Source: Amorphoplanes friuliensis DSM 7358 (lineage in GTDB: Bacteria; Actinomycetota; Actinomycetes; Mycobacteriales; Micromonosporaceae). Taken from it: a stretch of DNA of 64,000 nt. The stretch is taken from positions 6,362,001-6,426,000 of the forward strand of contig NC_022657.1 in assembly GCF_000494755.1 (NCBI RefSeq), given 5' to 3'. A model generated the notes under the pieces. That model was not told the DNA's origin, made no database searches, and saw only the letters and a program-made list of their open reading frames with translations. How positions within the stretch are numbered: the first letter of the stretch is position 1; every line of letters starts with the position of its first letter. The position numbers were made by a program, and so were the translations under genes. Shown piece by piece: positions 26,501 through 34,372 of this stretch.

Positions 26501-27258
26501 GGAACTCACTGGTCACCGGCGCCTCCCGTGGCATCGGCCGCGCGATCGCGATCGCACTGGCCGCACGCGGGGATCGTGTTGCGGTGCACTACGCGACCGG
26601 GCGCGAAGCAGCCGAACAGACGCTGAGTCTGCTGGACGGCGACGGACACGTTCTGATCGGCGGGGATGTCAGCGAAGCCGAGCAGGCGGCCGCCGTCGTC
26701 GACCACGCCGTGACCGCACTCGGTGGCATCGACGTCCTGGTCAACAACGCAGCCGTCGCCCCGGGCGAGGACAACCGGCACGCCGTCGCTGACGTGTCGT
26801 ACGCCGACTGGCAGCGTGCCTGGCGCCGTATGGTCGACGTCGACCTGATCGGCGCGGCGAACGTCACGTACTGCTTCGCCCAGCACCTGATCGGCCGCGG
26901 CGCACCGGGCGCCGTCGTCAACGTCGGCTCCCGCGGGGCGTTCCGCGGAGAGCCCGACTATCCGGCGTACGGTGCGGCCAAGGCCGGGCTGCACGCGTTC
27001 GGGCAATCGATGGCGGTGGCCTTGGCCCCGCACGGCATCGCCGTCACGTCGGTGGCGCCCGGATTTGTCAGCACCGACCGGCAGGCCGGCAAACTCGCCG
27101 GCGCCGCGGGCCCGTCAGTCCTCGCCGAGAGCCCTTTCGGCCGGGTCGGCACCCCGGAAGAGGTGGGAGCAGCGGTGGCCTACCTCAGCTCTGCGGAAGC
27201 CACCTGGGCATCGGGCACGATCCTGGATCTCAATGGCGCCTCCCACCTGCGCACCTGA
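26497..27258 (+). CDS. short-chain dehydrogenase (FabG-like)
   Basis: A 253-residue classical SDR. TGASRGIGRA (residues 7-16), NNAAV, the catalytic Ser (VNVGSRG) and YGAAK (Tyr-x3-Lys) are intact. It starts in an ATGA overlap with the amidohydrolase, so the two proteins should be made together. The similarity is to 3-oxoacyl-ACP reductase-like dehydrogenases, but context (monooxygenase, C-C hydrolase, amidohydrolase) suggests oxidation or reduction of an aromatic-catabolism intermediate. Last gene of the operon. Confidence 0.9.
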   Translation: MRNSLVTGASRGIGRAIAIALAARGDRVAVHYATGREAAEQTLSLLDGDGHVLIGGDVSEAEQAAAVVDHAVTALGGIDVLVNNAAVAPGEDNRHAVADVSYADWQRAWRRMVDVDLIGAANVTYCFAQHLIGRGAPGAVVNVGSRGAFRGEPDYPAYGAAKAGLHAFGQSMAVALAPHGIAVTSVAPGFVSTDRQAGKLAGAAGPSVLAESPFGRVGTPEEVGAAVAYLSSAEATWASGTILDLNGASHLRT

Positions 27259-27275
27259 CGATTCCGCGCTGTCCA

Positions 27276-27293
27276 CATAGCTTTCTGACAACT
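27276..27293 (+). promoter_or_regulatory. CATAGCTTTCTGACAACT element upstream of the lipoprotein gene
   Basis: The first 15 bases differ at one position from CATAGGTTTCTGACAGTC, found in reverse orientation at 30947-30964 in front of the ABC adaptor gene. The element lies 42 bp upstream of the lipoprotein ATG. It is a candidate binding site for the OmpR-type regulator at 31025-31714. Confidence 0.6.
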
Positions 27294-27334
27294 GTTCGCA
27301 ATTCTTGCTGCGTCCACGACCAGCAAGGAGTTCC

Positions 27335-27883
27335 ATGATGGTGAAATCTGTACGGCTGGGCTGTGTCGCGGTTGCCGCGGTGTTCGGCATCGGCGCGTGC
27401 TCCGGCGGGGATCCGGAGCCGACTCCTCCCCCGGTGGCCAGCATTGTCCAGCCCTCCGCGCCGGCGTCCGCTCCGGCCGTCGCGGAACGTCCGCGGCTGC
27501 GCATCGACGGCACCGAGGCGGACTACCAGCTGCTTCTCAAGCCCTATCAGAAATGCATGAAAGCTCAGGGCGTCACCTCCGAGAAGGGAACATCGAGCTG
27601 GGCCACCGGCGATGACGCCCCGAAGGAGCAACGGGAGGCGCAGAAGGCCTGTGAGCAGTTCTGGCCGTTGCCTGCCTGGGAGCGGGACCCGGCGAATCCG
27701 GAGGCCAAGGACTTCGCCCGTGATGTCGTGAAGTGCTTGAAGGGCAAGGGTGTGAAGTACGTCGACGTAGAGCCCGACGGCATCGGCATCACCTCGGGAG
27801 GCTCGAACAACGACTCCCGGTCGATCTCGTTGACCGGTGAGTTCCTGGACGACTGCGAGCGCGAGGTCGCCGCCGGCAAGTAA
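27335..27883 (+). CDS. secreted lipoprotein with paired-cysteine repeats
   Basis: A 182-residue lipoprotein: signal peptide and lipobox ending at Cys22 (GIGAC), a Pro/Ala/Ser-rich linker (residues 28-50), then a domain with two similar halves. Each half begins [YV]-x-K-C-[ML]-K-x2-G-V and closes with a second cysteine: Cys74-x31-Cys106 and Cys134-x39-Cys174. AGGAG precedes ATG 27335. The periplasmic sensor of the histidine kinase at 31714 has the same two-repeat pattern, and the promoter shares an element with the ABC operon. I infer that this lipoprotein, the exporter and the two-component system form one envelope-response module. Biochemical function unknown. Confidence 0.82.
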   Translation: MMVKSVRLGCVAVAAVFGIGACSGGDPEPTPPPVASIVQPSAPASAPAVAERPRLRIDGTEADYQLLLKPYQKCMKAQGVTSEKGTSSWATGDDAPKEQREAQKACEQFWPLPAWERDPANPEAKDFARDVVKCLKGKGVKYVDVEPDGIGITSGGSNNDSRSISLTGEFLDDCEREVAAGK

Positions 27884-27899
27884 CACCCGGAGGCGCTGG

Positions 27900-29087
27900 T
27901 CACGTGGTGGCCAGCGCCTCCGTCGGCGTGAGCCGGGCGGCCCGCATCGAGGGGTACACCCCGGCGACCACGCCGACCAGAACGGCGCCGGCCAGCCCGG
28001 CCACCGTCGAGGACAGGGGTACGACCACCGGCCAGCCGTGGTACGCCGCGTAACCGGCCGTGGCGACCAGCCCCAGCACCGTACCGGCGACGCCGCCCAG
28101 CGTGGACAGCGCGACCGACTCGGTGAGAAATTGGCCGCGGATCTGACCCCGGCTGGCCCCCAGCGCGCGCCGCAGGCCGATCTCGGGACGCCGTTCCAGC
28201 ACCGAGATCACCATGGTGTTGGCGACCCCGATCCCGCCGACCAGCAGGGCCACGGCGGCCAGGCCGAGAAACAGCGCGGAGAAGGTGTTCTCGGTGGCCC
28301 GCTTCGCCGCCAGCGCGTCCGAGGGGCGGCTGACCTGGACCTGCCCGGGTTGTTCGGGATGGATCGTCTCGGGCAGGACCGCGCGGACCGCTTCGACCGA
28401 CGGCTCGAAGGCCTGAACGTAGAGCACCGTGGGGTGGCCGTCGAACTGCAGGAAGTCGGTCGCGGCCGGCCATCCCACCAGCACCGACCGGTCGATGTCG
28501 GGCAGCAGCGGGGTGGTGGCGAGGATCCCGACGACGGTGAACCAGGTGCGGGCTATCAGCACCTGAGGCCCGCCCCGGGTGTCGTCGACGCCGAGCCGGG
28601 CGGCGGCCACCGAGCCGAGAACCACGGTGGGAAAGCGTTCCGTGGCGGCGCTCAGCCATTGCCCGGTACGCACTCGCGCGTTGATCGCCGAGGGAAGGTC
28701 GAGCCGGGCCGCGAGGACGGTCAGCCCGGAGCCGTCCTGGGGATCGGTACGGTCGGAACGGCGTACCAGGGTGTGGGTGTTGGCAACCGCGCTGACCCGG
28801 GTGACCGGGCCGATGCGGGCGACCATGCCCACGGATTCCTCGGGCAGCAGCACCGGTGGGTTCTGATCCGGGGTGGCCACCGCCTGCAGGGTGTTGGTGC
28901 CCAGGGCGGTGAGTTCGCGCAACAGGGCCGCCTGGCTGGAGGCGGGGATGCCGGTGACGACGATCATCGTGGCGATGCCGATGGCGATGCCCAGGGCCGA
29001 CAGCGCCGCCCGGGTCTTGCGGGTGCGCAGACCGAGCAGCCCGACCTCGAGCAGATCCAGGGGCGTCAACCGCCCGGTACGCCTCAT
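27900..29087 (-). CDS. MacB/FtsX-type ABC transporter permease
   Basis: A 395-residue permease with the MacB layout: one N-terminal helix (ALSALGIAIGIATMIVV), a large extracytoplasmic MacB_PCD domain (about 50-270) and three C-terminal FtsX helices. Such permeases use mechanotransmission to move substrates already outside the membrane (lipoproteins, peptides, antibiotics) rather than transport across it. Its ATG overlaps the ATPase stop by 4 bp (29084-29087). Converges on the lipoprotein gene with a 16-bp gap. Confidence 0.92.
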   Translation of the reverse strand: MRRTGRLTPLDLLEVGLLGLRTRKTRAALSALGIAIGIATMIVVTGIPASSQAALLRELTALGTNTLQAVATPDQNPPVLLPEESVGMVARIGPVTRVSAVANTHTLVRRSDRTDPQDGSGLTVLAARLDLPSAINARVRTGQWLSAATERFPTVVLGSVAAARLGVDDTRGGPQVLIARTWFTVVGILATTPLLPDIDRSVLVGWPAATDFLQFDGHPTVLYVQAFEPSVEAVRAVLPETIHPEQPGQVQVSRPSDALAAKRATENTFSALFLGLAAVALLVGGIGVANTMVISVLERRPEIGLRRALGASRGQIRGQFLTESVALSTLGGVAGTVLGLVATAGYAAYHGWPVVVPLSSTVAGLAGAVLVGVVAGVYPSMRAARLTPTEALATT

Positions 29088-29755
29088 CGGGCGGTGTCAC
29101 CGATCAGGCGGCCGTCGCGGATCTCGACGCGGCGCGGCAGCCGGCCGGCGATGTCGCGGTCGTGGGTGATGACGGCGATGGTCGTGCCCTCCTCGTGCAG
29201 GCGGTGCAGCAGGTCCAGCACCAGGTGACCGTTGCGGGTGTCCAGGGCTCCGGTGGGTTCGTCGGCGAGCACCAGCGCCGGTTCGTTGACCAGGGCACGG
29301 GCGATCGCCACCCGCTGGCGTTCACCGCCGGAGAGCTGGTTCGGGCGGTGACCCACCCGGTGCTCGAGCCCGACCCGGGCCAGCGCTTCCAGGGCCAGCG
29401 GACGCCGGCGGCGGCGCGGCACCCCGGCGTAGAGCAGGCCGGTGGCCACGTTCTCCGCGGCCGTGAGCCCGTCGGTGAGATGGAACTGCTGGAACACAAA
29501 ACCCAGCATGCGGCCCCGCAACGCCGACAGCCGCCGGTCGGACAGCCCGGACACCTCGTGGCCGCCGATCTCCACCGTTCCGCGGGTCGGCCGGTCCAGG
29601 GTGCCCATGATGTGCAGAAGGGTCGACTTGCCGGAGCCGGACGGCCCGACGATGGCCAGCAGCTCCCCCTGCTCGATGCTCAGCGACACGTCGTCGAGCG
29701 CGGTGACCGGGCCGGGATAGACCATGCTCGCGTGCCGGACCGCCAGCACCGTCAT
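29084..29755 (-). CDS. MacB/LolD-type ABC transporter ATPase
   Basis: A 223-residue ABC ATPase: Walker A GPSGSGKST, Q-loop FVFQQFHL, signature LSGGERQRVAIARAL, Walker B LVLADEPTGALD and a His switch (VITHDRD). The VFQQFHL and TGALD segments are characteristic of the LolD/MacB/FtsE group. It overlaps the permease by 4 bp downstream and the adaptor by 4 bp upstream, so adaptor, ATPase and permease are one operon. Confidence 0.95.
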   Translation of the reverse strand: MTVLAVRHASMVYPGPVTALDDVSLSIEQGELLAIVGPSGSGKSTLLHIMGTLDRPTRGTVEIGGHEVSGLSDRRLSALRGRMLGFVFQQFHLTDGLTAAENVATGLLYAGVPRRRRRPLALEALARVGLEHRVGHRPNQLSGGERQRVAIARALVNEPALVLADEPTGALDTRNGHLVLDLLHRLHEEGTTIAVITHDRDIAGRLPRRVEIRDGRLIGDTAR

Positions 29756-30927
29756 GAGGTGGTCACCACGTTCGTGCCCTCGGCCAGGCCGTCGCCGGTG
29801 ACCTCGACGAGACCCTTGGCGAACATGCCGGTCTCGACGGCGACCAGGGCGCCGCCGGAGATCTGAACGGCGTACCCGCCCTCGCTGAGGGCGACCAGCG
29901 CGCCGACCGGCACCACCAGCACCGCGTCGTGGGTCTCGCCGGCAAAACTGACCTGCACGTCGGCCGAATCCAGCCGGCTGAGCTTTTTCGGGTTGTCCAC
30001 GGTGACCGCGATGGTGAAGTTCGGCGCTGCCGCGTCCGGGGCACCGTCCTGGGTCCGCAACGCGGTGCCCACCGCGGTGACGGTTCCTGCGGCTGCGTCG
30101 TCGTCCGGCAGCGCGACAGTCACCTTGTCCCCCTTGTCGATCTTGCGGGCCAGGGCGGCCTCGGCCTGGACGGTGATCACCTTGGCGGTCGAGGTCACGG
30201 ACATCAGCTCGGCCTGGGCGGGATCGCCGAGTTGCACCGCGAGAGAGTCGATGCGCACCGCACCGGACAGGACGAGCGCGTCACCGACCTTGATGCGGCC
30301 GGTGACCGGCAGGCCGGTGTCGCGCTGCCAGCGCCGGATCGCTCTGACCATCGTCCTGGTCAGCACGTCCTCGCCCTTACCGACAACAATGCGATGGGTG
30401 ACGGGCGGCTCGGGCGTCACGGCCGGTTCACCCGGCGCGGGGTCTGCCGGTCCCGGAGGTGGGGCGGGCTCCCGGACGACGACCGTGGCGCCGGTGCGCG
30501 GCTGCGTGCCGATGTCATAACCGAGCGCCTTCAGGTTGGTCGCGACCACGTGGACGTCGCGGCCGGTCGTGTTCTCCGTGGCGAGGGTGCGAAACAGCGG
30601 CAGGCTGCCGTAGAACAGCGGGACCGGCTGGTCGTCCACGCGGTAGAGCTGTCTGCCGCGGGTGACCGTGGAACCCGGTGCCGGCAGCCACGTCACCAGG
30701 CCCTCCCGGGCCCCTTTGAGGGGACGGGCGGCGCCGTGGCCCAGCGTGCCCGGCAGCGATTCGGCGCTGGACAGATCCGTCCTGACGACCGGTGTGGTGC
30801 CGGCGGCGACCGGGCGATCGGCGGGTGCCTGCGGGCCGGCCGGCCGACCGGCCCACGCCACCGCCGCGCCGGCCGAACCGGCGAGCACCACCAGAGCGGT
30901 CAGGAGGATCCGTACCGTCTTCGACAT
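29752..30927 (-). CDS. MacA-like efflux adaptor with split peptidoglycan-binding-like domain
   Basis: A 391-residue secreted or anchored adaptor; ATG 30927 (MSKTVRILL) starts a good signal/anchor helix, while 30939 is possible. After it come a lipoyl/barrel hybrid half (PLKGAREGLVTWLPAPGSTVTRGRQLY), a helical region like peptidoglycan-binding_1 (VVATNLKALGYDIG ... MVRAIRRWQRDTGLPVTGRI) interrupted by a Pro-rich loop, and HlyD-like barrels ending VVPVGALVALSEGGYAVQI. Gram-positive MacA-type adaptors of this kind couple MacB permeases to the cell wall. The promoter contains the CATAG-x-TTTCTGACA element. Confidence 0.85.
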   Translation of the reverse strand: MSKTVRILLTALVVLAGSAGAAVAWAGRPAGPQAPADRPVAAGTTPVVRTDLSSAESLPGTLGHGAARPLKGAREGLVTWLPAPGSTVTRGRQLYRVDDQPVPLFYGSLPLFRTLATENTTGRDVHVVATNLKALGYDIGTQPRTGATVVVREPAPPPGPADPAPGEPAVTPEPPVTHRIVVGKGEDVLTRTMVRAIRRWQRDTGLPVTGRIKVGDALVLSGAVRIDSLAVQLGDPAQAELMSVTSTAKVITVQAEAALARKIDKGDKVTVALPDDDAAAGTVTAVGTALRTQDGAPDAAAPNFTIAVTVDNPKKLSRLDSADVQVSFAGETHDAVLVVPVGALVALSEGGYAVQISGGALVAVETGMFAKGLVEVTGDGLAEGTNVVTTS

Positions 30928-30946
30928 GGCCGCGATCATGGCCGCC

Positions 30947-30964
30947 GACTGTCAGAAACCTATG
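30947..30964 (-). promoter_or_regulatory. CATAGGTTTCTGACAGTC element upstream of the ABC operon
   Basis: Reverse-strand copy of the element at 27276-27293, one mismatch in the first 15 bases. It lies 19 bp upstream of ATG 30927, inside the 85-bp space shared with the divergent response-regulator gene, so a single site could control both directions. Confidence 0.6.
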
Positions 30965-31024
30965 AGGTCCCGGCCACGATTCGAACGGCGAGATCCAAGC
31001 CGTCACCGCCCTATAGTCGGCCTC

Positions 31025-31714
31025 ATGTGTGCGTATGTGCTGGTCGCGGAGGACGACGAGAGTCAGGCGGAGGTGCTGCGCCGGTATCTGGAGGCCGACG
31101 GGCACCACACCGTCATGGTGCGTGACGGCCAGGCCGCGCTGGAGCAGATCCGGGCCCGGCAGCCCGAACTGGTCGTGCTGGACGTGATGATGCCGCGACT
31201 CGACGGCCTGAACGTGTGCCGCATCCTGCGCGACGAGTCCGACGTACCGGTGCTGATCCTCACCGCCCGTGCCAGTGAGGACGACGTGGTGATCGGTCTC
31301 GAGCTCGGCGCCGACGACTACCTGACCAAGCCCTACAGCCCGCGCGAGCTGATGGCCCGGGTCCGGACCCTGCTGCGGCGCGGTCAACGCTCTCCGAACC
31401 CCTCGACCATCCGCCGGGTCGGCCGGCTCGGCATCGACCCGCAACGCCACGAGGTGACCGCCGGTGGGACACCGATCGACTGCACACCCGGTGAGTTCGC
31501 CATCCTCGCCGCCATGGCCGAGCTCCCCGACCGCGTCTTCACCCGGGGGCAGCTGCTGGAACACACCAGCGGGCTGGACCGCGACTCCACGGAGCGGACC
31601 ATCGACGTCCACGTGATGAACCTGCGCCGCAAGATCGAGGCTGATCCGCGGCGCCCGGCTCAGCTGCTGACCGTGTACGGGATCGGCTACAAGCTGACCG
31701 CCGGTGCGAGCTGA
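31025..31714 (+). CDS. OmpR/PhoB-family response regulator
   Basis: A 229-residue response regulator from ATG 31025. Receiver domain with acidic pocket EDD at residues 9-11, phosphoacceptor Asp53 (VVLDVMMP), and Lys in LTKPYS near 103. The C-terminal winged helix (about 130-226, ending LLTVYGIGYKL) is the OmpR DNA-binding domain. Its stop overlaps the kinase start (TGATG), so they form a cognate pair. It is divergent from the ABC operon and probably activates it through the CATAG-x-TTTCTGACA element. Confidence 0.95.
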   Translation: MCAYVLVAEDDESQAEVLRRYLEADGHHTVMVRDGQAALEQIRARQPELVVLDVMMPRLDGLNVCRILRDESDVPVLILTARASEDDVVIGLELGADDYLTKPYSPRELMARVRTLLRRGQRSPNPSTIRRVGRLGIDPQRHEVTAGGTPIDCTPGEFAILAAMAELPDRVFTRGQLLEHTSGLDRDSTERTIDVHVMNLRRKIEADPRRPAQLLTVYGIGYKLTAGAS

Positions 31715-33507
31715 TGCGTGAGCACCGCGTACCGCTGCGCCGCAGCCTGATCATCCGGTTGCTGGCCACCTCGGTCCTGGTCGCGATCTGCGCCACCGTC
31801 TCCACCGCCTGGCTCGTCGTGCAGTCGACCACCCAGGCGGTCCGCCAGGAACAGGGCCGCTCCCTGTCGGACGACACCAGCGTCTACGACCAATTGCTCG
31901 GGTACGCGGCCACCCACCCCGATTGGTCCACCGTGGACGCACTGGTGGACAGCAAAGCCCGCGAGCTCGGCCGGCGCATCACGCTGACCACCGAGGAGCG
32001 GCAGGTCCTGGCCGACTCGGCCGGCACCGGTGGGCCATCGCTGGGCACAGCCAGGCCATCAGCCATCGTCGATCCGCTCAGCGTGGACCTGAAACTGACC
32101 GGCGGCACGCAGCGCATCGATCCGCGAGCGGTCGGACCCTACCGGTTGCCCAGCCGTGAGCGGCAGGAACTGCGGGCCGTCGCGGAGCAACGAGCCGCCT
32201 GCCTCAAGAGAGAGGGAATGGCCGCCGAGGTCGTCGAGACAGCGAGCGGCCGGCCGATCCTGCGACTGCCCGCCAGCGCTCCGCGGGCTGCCGATCTGAA
32301 CTGCACGGTGGGAACGCTCGATGAGACAAGAACGGAGCAGAAAGCTCTGAGAAAGCTCCTGGCGATGACCATGGCCTGTCTGGGCGGCGACCCCTCGGAG
32401 TCGAAACTGGCCATCGAGCCGGACTTCACCACGATCTTCGGCGAGGGGGACAAGCCCGGAAGTGTCGCGCGGGCCCGGCAGGTCAACGCCTGCGTGCTGA
32501 AGTCACGGCAGACCCAGCTCCAGCCGTACGTCGCCCCGCCCGCGCTGCTGTTCGTCACCGACCCGGCCGACAGCACGGCGCAGCCGACGTTCAACCTGTC
32601 GCAGGACAACATCATCCGTATCGCCACCGTGACCGGTGCCGTCCTGCTGCTCGCCATCCTGATCACCGTCCTGGTCGGCGCCCGGCTGGTCCGCCCGCTA
32701 CGCCGGCTCGCCGAAGCCGCCCGCCGCCCGGTCACCGCCCAGGTCCGGGTCCCGGTCACCACCCGCGACGAGATCGGTTATCTGGCTACGGCGCTCAACG
32801 ACCTGTCCGAGCGCCGGGAACGGACTGAACAGCAGCGCAAGGCGATGGTCAACGACGTGGCCCACGAGTTGCGTACTCCCCTGACCAACATGCGCAGCTG
32901 GCTCGAGGCGGCCCAGGACGGCCTCGCCCCGGCCCAGCCACAACTGGTCGATCTGCTGCTCAAGGAAACCGTTCAGCTGCAGCACATCATCGACGACCTG
33001 CGCGACCTGGCTGCCGCCGATGCGGACAACCTGCGGATGCACCCCGAGACGGTCTACCTGAACGTCACCCTGGAACAGGTCGCCGAGGCCCATCGCGGTG
33101 CCGCGGAAGCCGCACAGGTGCGGGTGGTGACCGAGGCGGCCGGCGACCCGCAGGTGGTCGTCGATCCGGTGCGGCTGCGCCAGCTCGTCGGCAACCTGAT
33201 GTCCAACGCCATCCGGCACACCCCCGCCGGCGGCACCGTCACCGTCCGTTCCCGGGTCGCCGGCGGCCAACTCACCATCGAGGTCACCGACACCGGCTCC
33301 GGTATCGCCGCCGAGGACCTACCCAAGATCTTCGACCGGTTCTGGCGGGCCGACAGCTCGCGTACCCGCAGCACCGGCGGTAGCGGCCTGGGCCTGGCCA
33401 TCGCCCGCAAACTGGCCACGGCACACGGCGGAACCCTGTCGGCCAGCAGCACCGCCGGCTCCGGGTCCACCTTCACCGTCCACATCCCCGTCACGCCCAC
33501 CTGGTGA
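31714..33507 (+). CDS. sensor histidine kinase with paired-cysteine extracytoplasmic domain
   Basis: A 597-residue HK: TM1 about residues 9-33, an extracytoplasmic domain of roughly 260 residues, TM2 about 297-323, HAMP, HisKA with His384 (NDVAHELRTPL), and HATPase_c (N-box LVGNLMSNAIRHTP, DTGSGI, GGSGLGLAIA). The sensor domain is longer than a simple PAS-like fold and holds four cysteines in two pairs, Cys163-x33-Cys197 and Cys222-x37-Cys260. The first begins A-C-L-K-R-E-G-M, echoing K-C-[ML]-K-x2-G-V of the lipoprotein at 27335. I infer that sensor and lipoprotein share a domain and may bind the same ligand or each other. Confidence 0.93.
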   Translation: MREHRVPLRRSLIIRLLATSVLVAICATVSTAWLVVQSTTQAVRQEQGRSLSDDTSVYDQLLGYAATHPDWSTVDALVDSKARELGRRITLTTEERQVLADSAGTGGPSLGTARPSAIVDPLSVDLKLTGGTQRIDPRAVGPYRLPSRERQELRAVAEQRAACLKREGMAAEVVETASGRPILRLPASAPRAADLNCTVGTLDETRTEQKALRKLLAMTMACLGGDPSESKLAIEPDFTTIFGEGDKPGSVARARQVNACVLKSRQTQLQPYVAPPALLFVTDPADSTAQPTFNLSQDNIIRIATVTGAVLLLAILITVLVGARLVRPLRRLAEAARRPVTAQVRVPVTTRDEIGYLATALNDLSERRERTEQQRKAMVNDVAHELRTPLTNMRSWLEAAQDGLAPAQPQLVDLLLKETVQLQHIIDDLRDLAAADADNLRMHPETVYLNVTLEQVAEAHRGAAEAAQVRVVTEAAGDPQVVVDPVRLRQLVGNLMSNAIRHTPAGGTVTVRSRVAGGQLTIEVTDTGSGIAAEDLPKIFDRFWRADSSRTRSTGGSGLGLAIARKLATAHGGTLSASSTAGSGSTFTVHIPVTPTW

Positions 33508-33535
33508 CGTGATCCCCGATCAAGAGGTCCGACAG

Positions 33536-34372
33536 ATGACTCTGGAAGAGTACAAAACCAAGATCCGCACCATCGCACGGTCTCTGGAGATCAGCGAACC
33601 GATCACCGAGGCGGTGATCGACCTCATCCGCCCGCACATCGAACTGTTCCGGCACGAGGGCGGAACAGCTGGACAGTTCGGCGGCAACCCCGCGCTTCCC
33701 GATGACGTACCGTGGCCAGTGGATGGCGAATTCCCGGGCAGCCCGGAAGAACCTGTCCCGTTCGCGGCATCCATCAACTGTTCACAACTGCCGTTGGACA
33801 TTCTGGATATCGACCTACCGCGGGACGGGCAGCTGTTGTTCTTCTCGACCTTGGATTTCGACGACCAACTGGGCTCGATAGTGCATGTGCCGGCGCATGC
33901 GACGGCTCGAGAACGACATGCACCTGAGGACACGTATCCAGCTCCGATGCACTCGTCGACCCTGGGTGCCAGGGTCGGGTGGTCGTATCCCTACGAGGGC
34001 CCGATCCTGGAGGACCTGTACCGCCAGAGCAGCGAAGACCACCCTTACCACCATGAGGATTTCCAGCGGCTCATAAAAGAGGGCCCGATGCCGGACGAGT
34101 GCCTGATCCAGATCGGCGGCTATTTCGAGGCCCCCCAGGGACACCCGTTGTGGATGGTCGAAGGCGCCCCTGAAGATTGGGTTGTCCTGGCCAAGATCAC
34201 GGTCAGAGACGGATTCAGGAGCAACACCGAGGAGGAGGCGTCAGAATACTGGAGAAACGATGACGCCGATCCCGACGGTAATGAATGCTGCTTCTTCTAC
34301 ACCATACGCACGACGGATCTTGCCGGTAGGCACTTCGATCGCGCTGCCACGTTCCTGCAGGAGTTCAATTAG
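33536..34372 (+). CDS. DUF1963 (YwqG-like) protein
   Basis: A 278-residue DUF1963 protein (YwqG family); ATG 33536 follows AGAGG, while GTG 33509 is less likely. Family features are the FGGNPALPDDVPWP segment, PVPFAASINCSQLP, the GQLLFF strand and a C-terminal FYTIRTTDL strand before the end. DUF1963 proteins are cytosolic with no proven activity. GC is visibly lower than in the neighbours, suggesting separate acquisition. A second member is at 45366-46157. It overlaps the convergent ferredoxin-reductase fusion by 8 bp. Confidence 0.85.
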   Translation: MTLEEYKTKIRTIARSLEISEPITEAVIDLIRPHIELFRHEGGTAGQFGGNPALPDDVPWPVDGEFPGSPEEPVPFAASINCSQLPLDILDIDLPRDGQLLFFSTLDFDDQLGSIVHVPAHATARERHAPEDTYPAPMHSSTLGARVGWSYPYEGPILEDLYRQSSEDHPYHHEDFQRLIKEGPMPDECLIQIGGYFEAPQGHPLWMVEGAPEDWVVLAKITVRDGFRSNTEEEASEYWRNDDADPDGNECCFFYTIRTTDLAGRHFDRAATFLQEFN

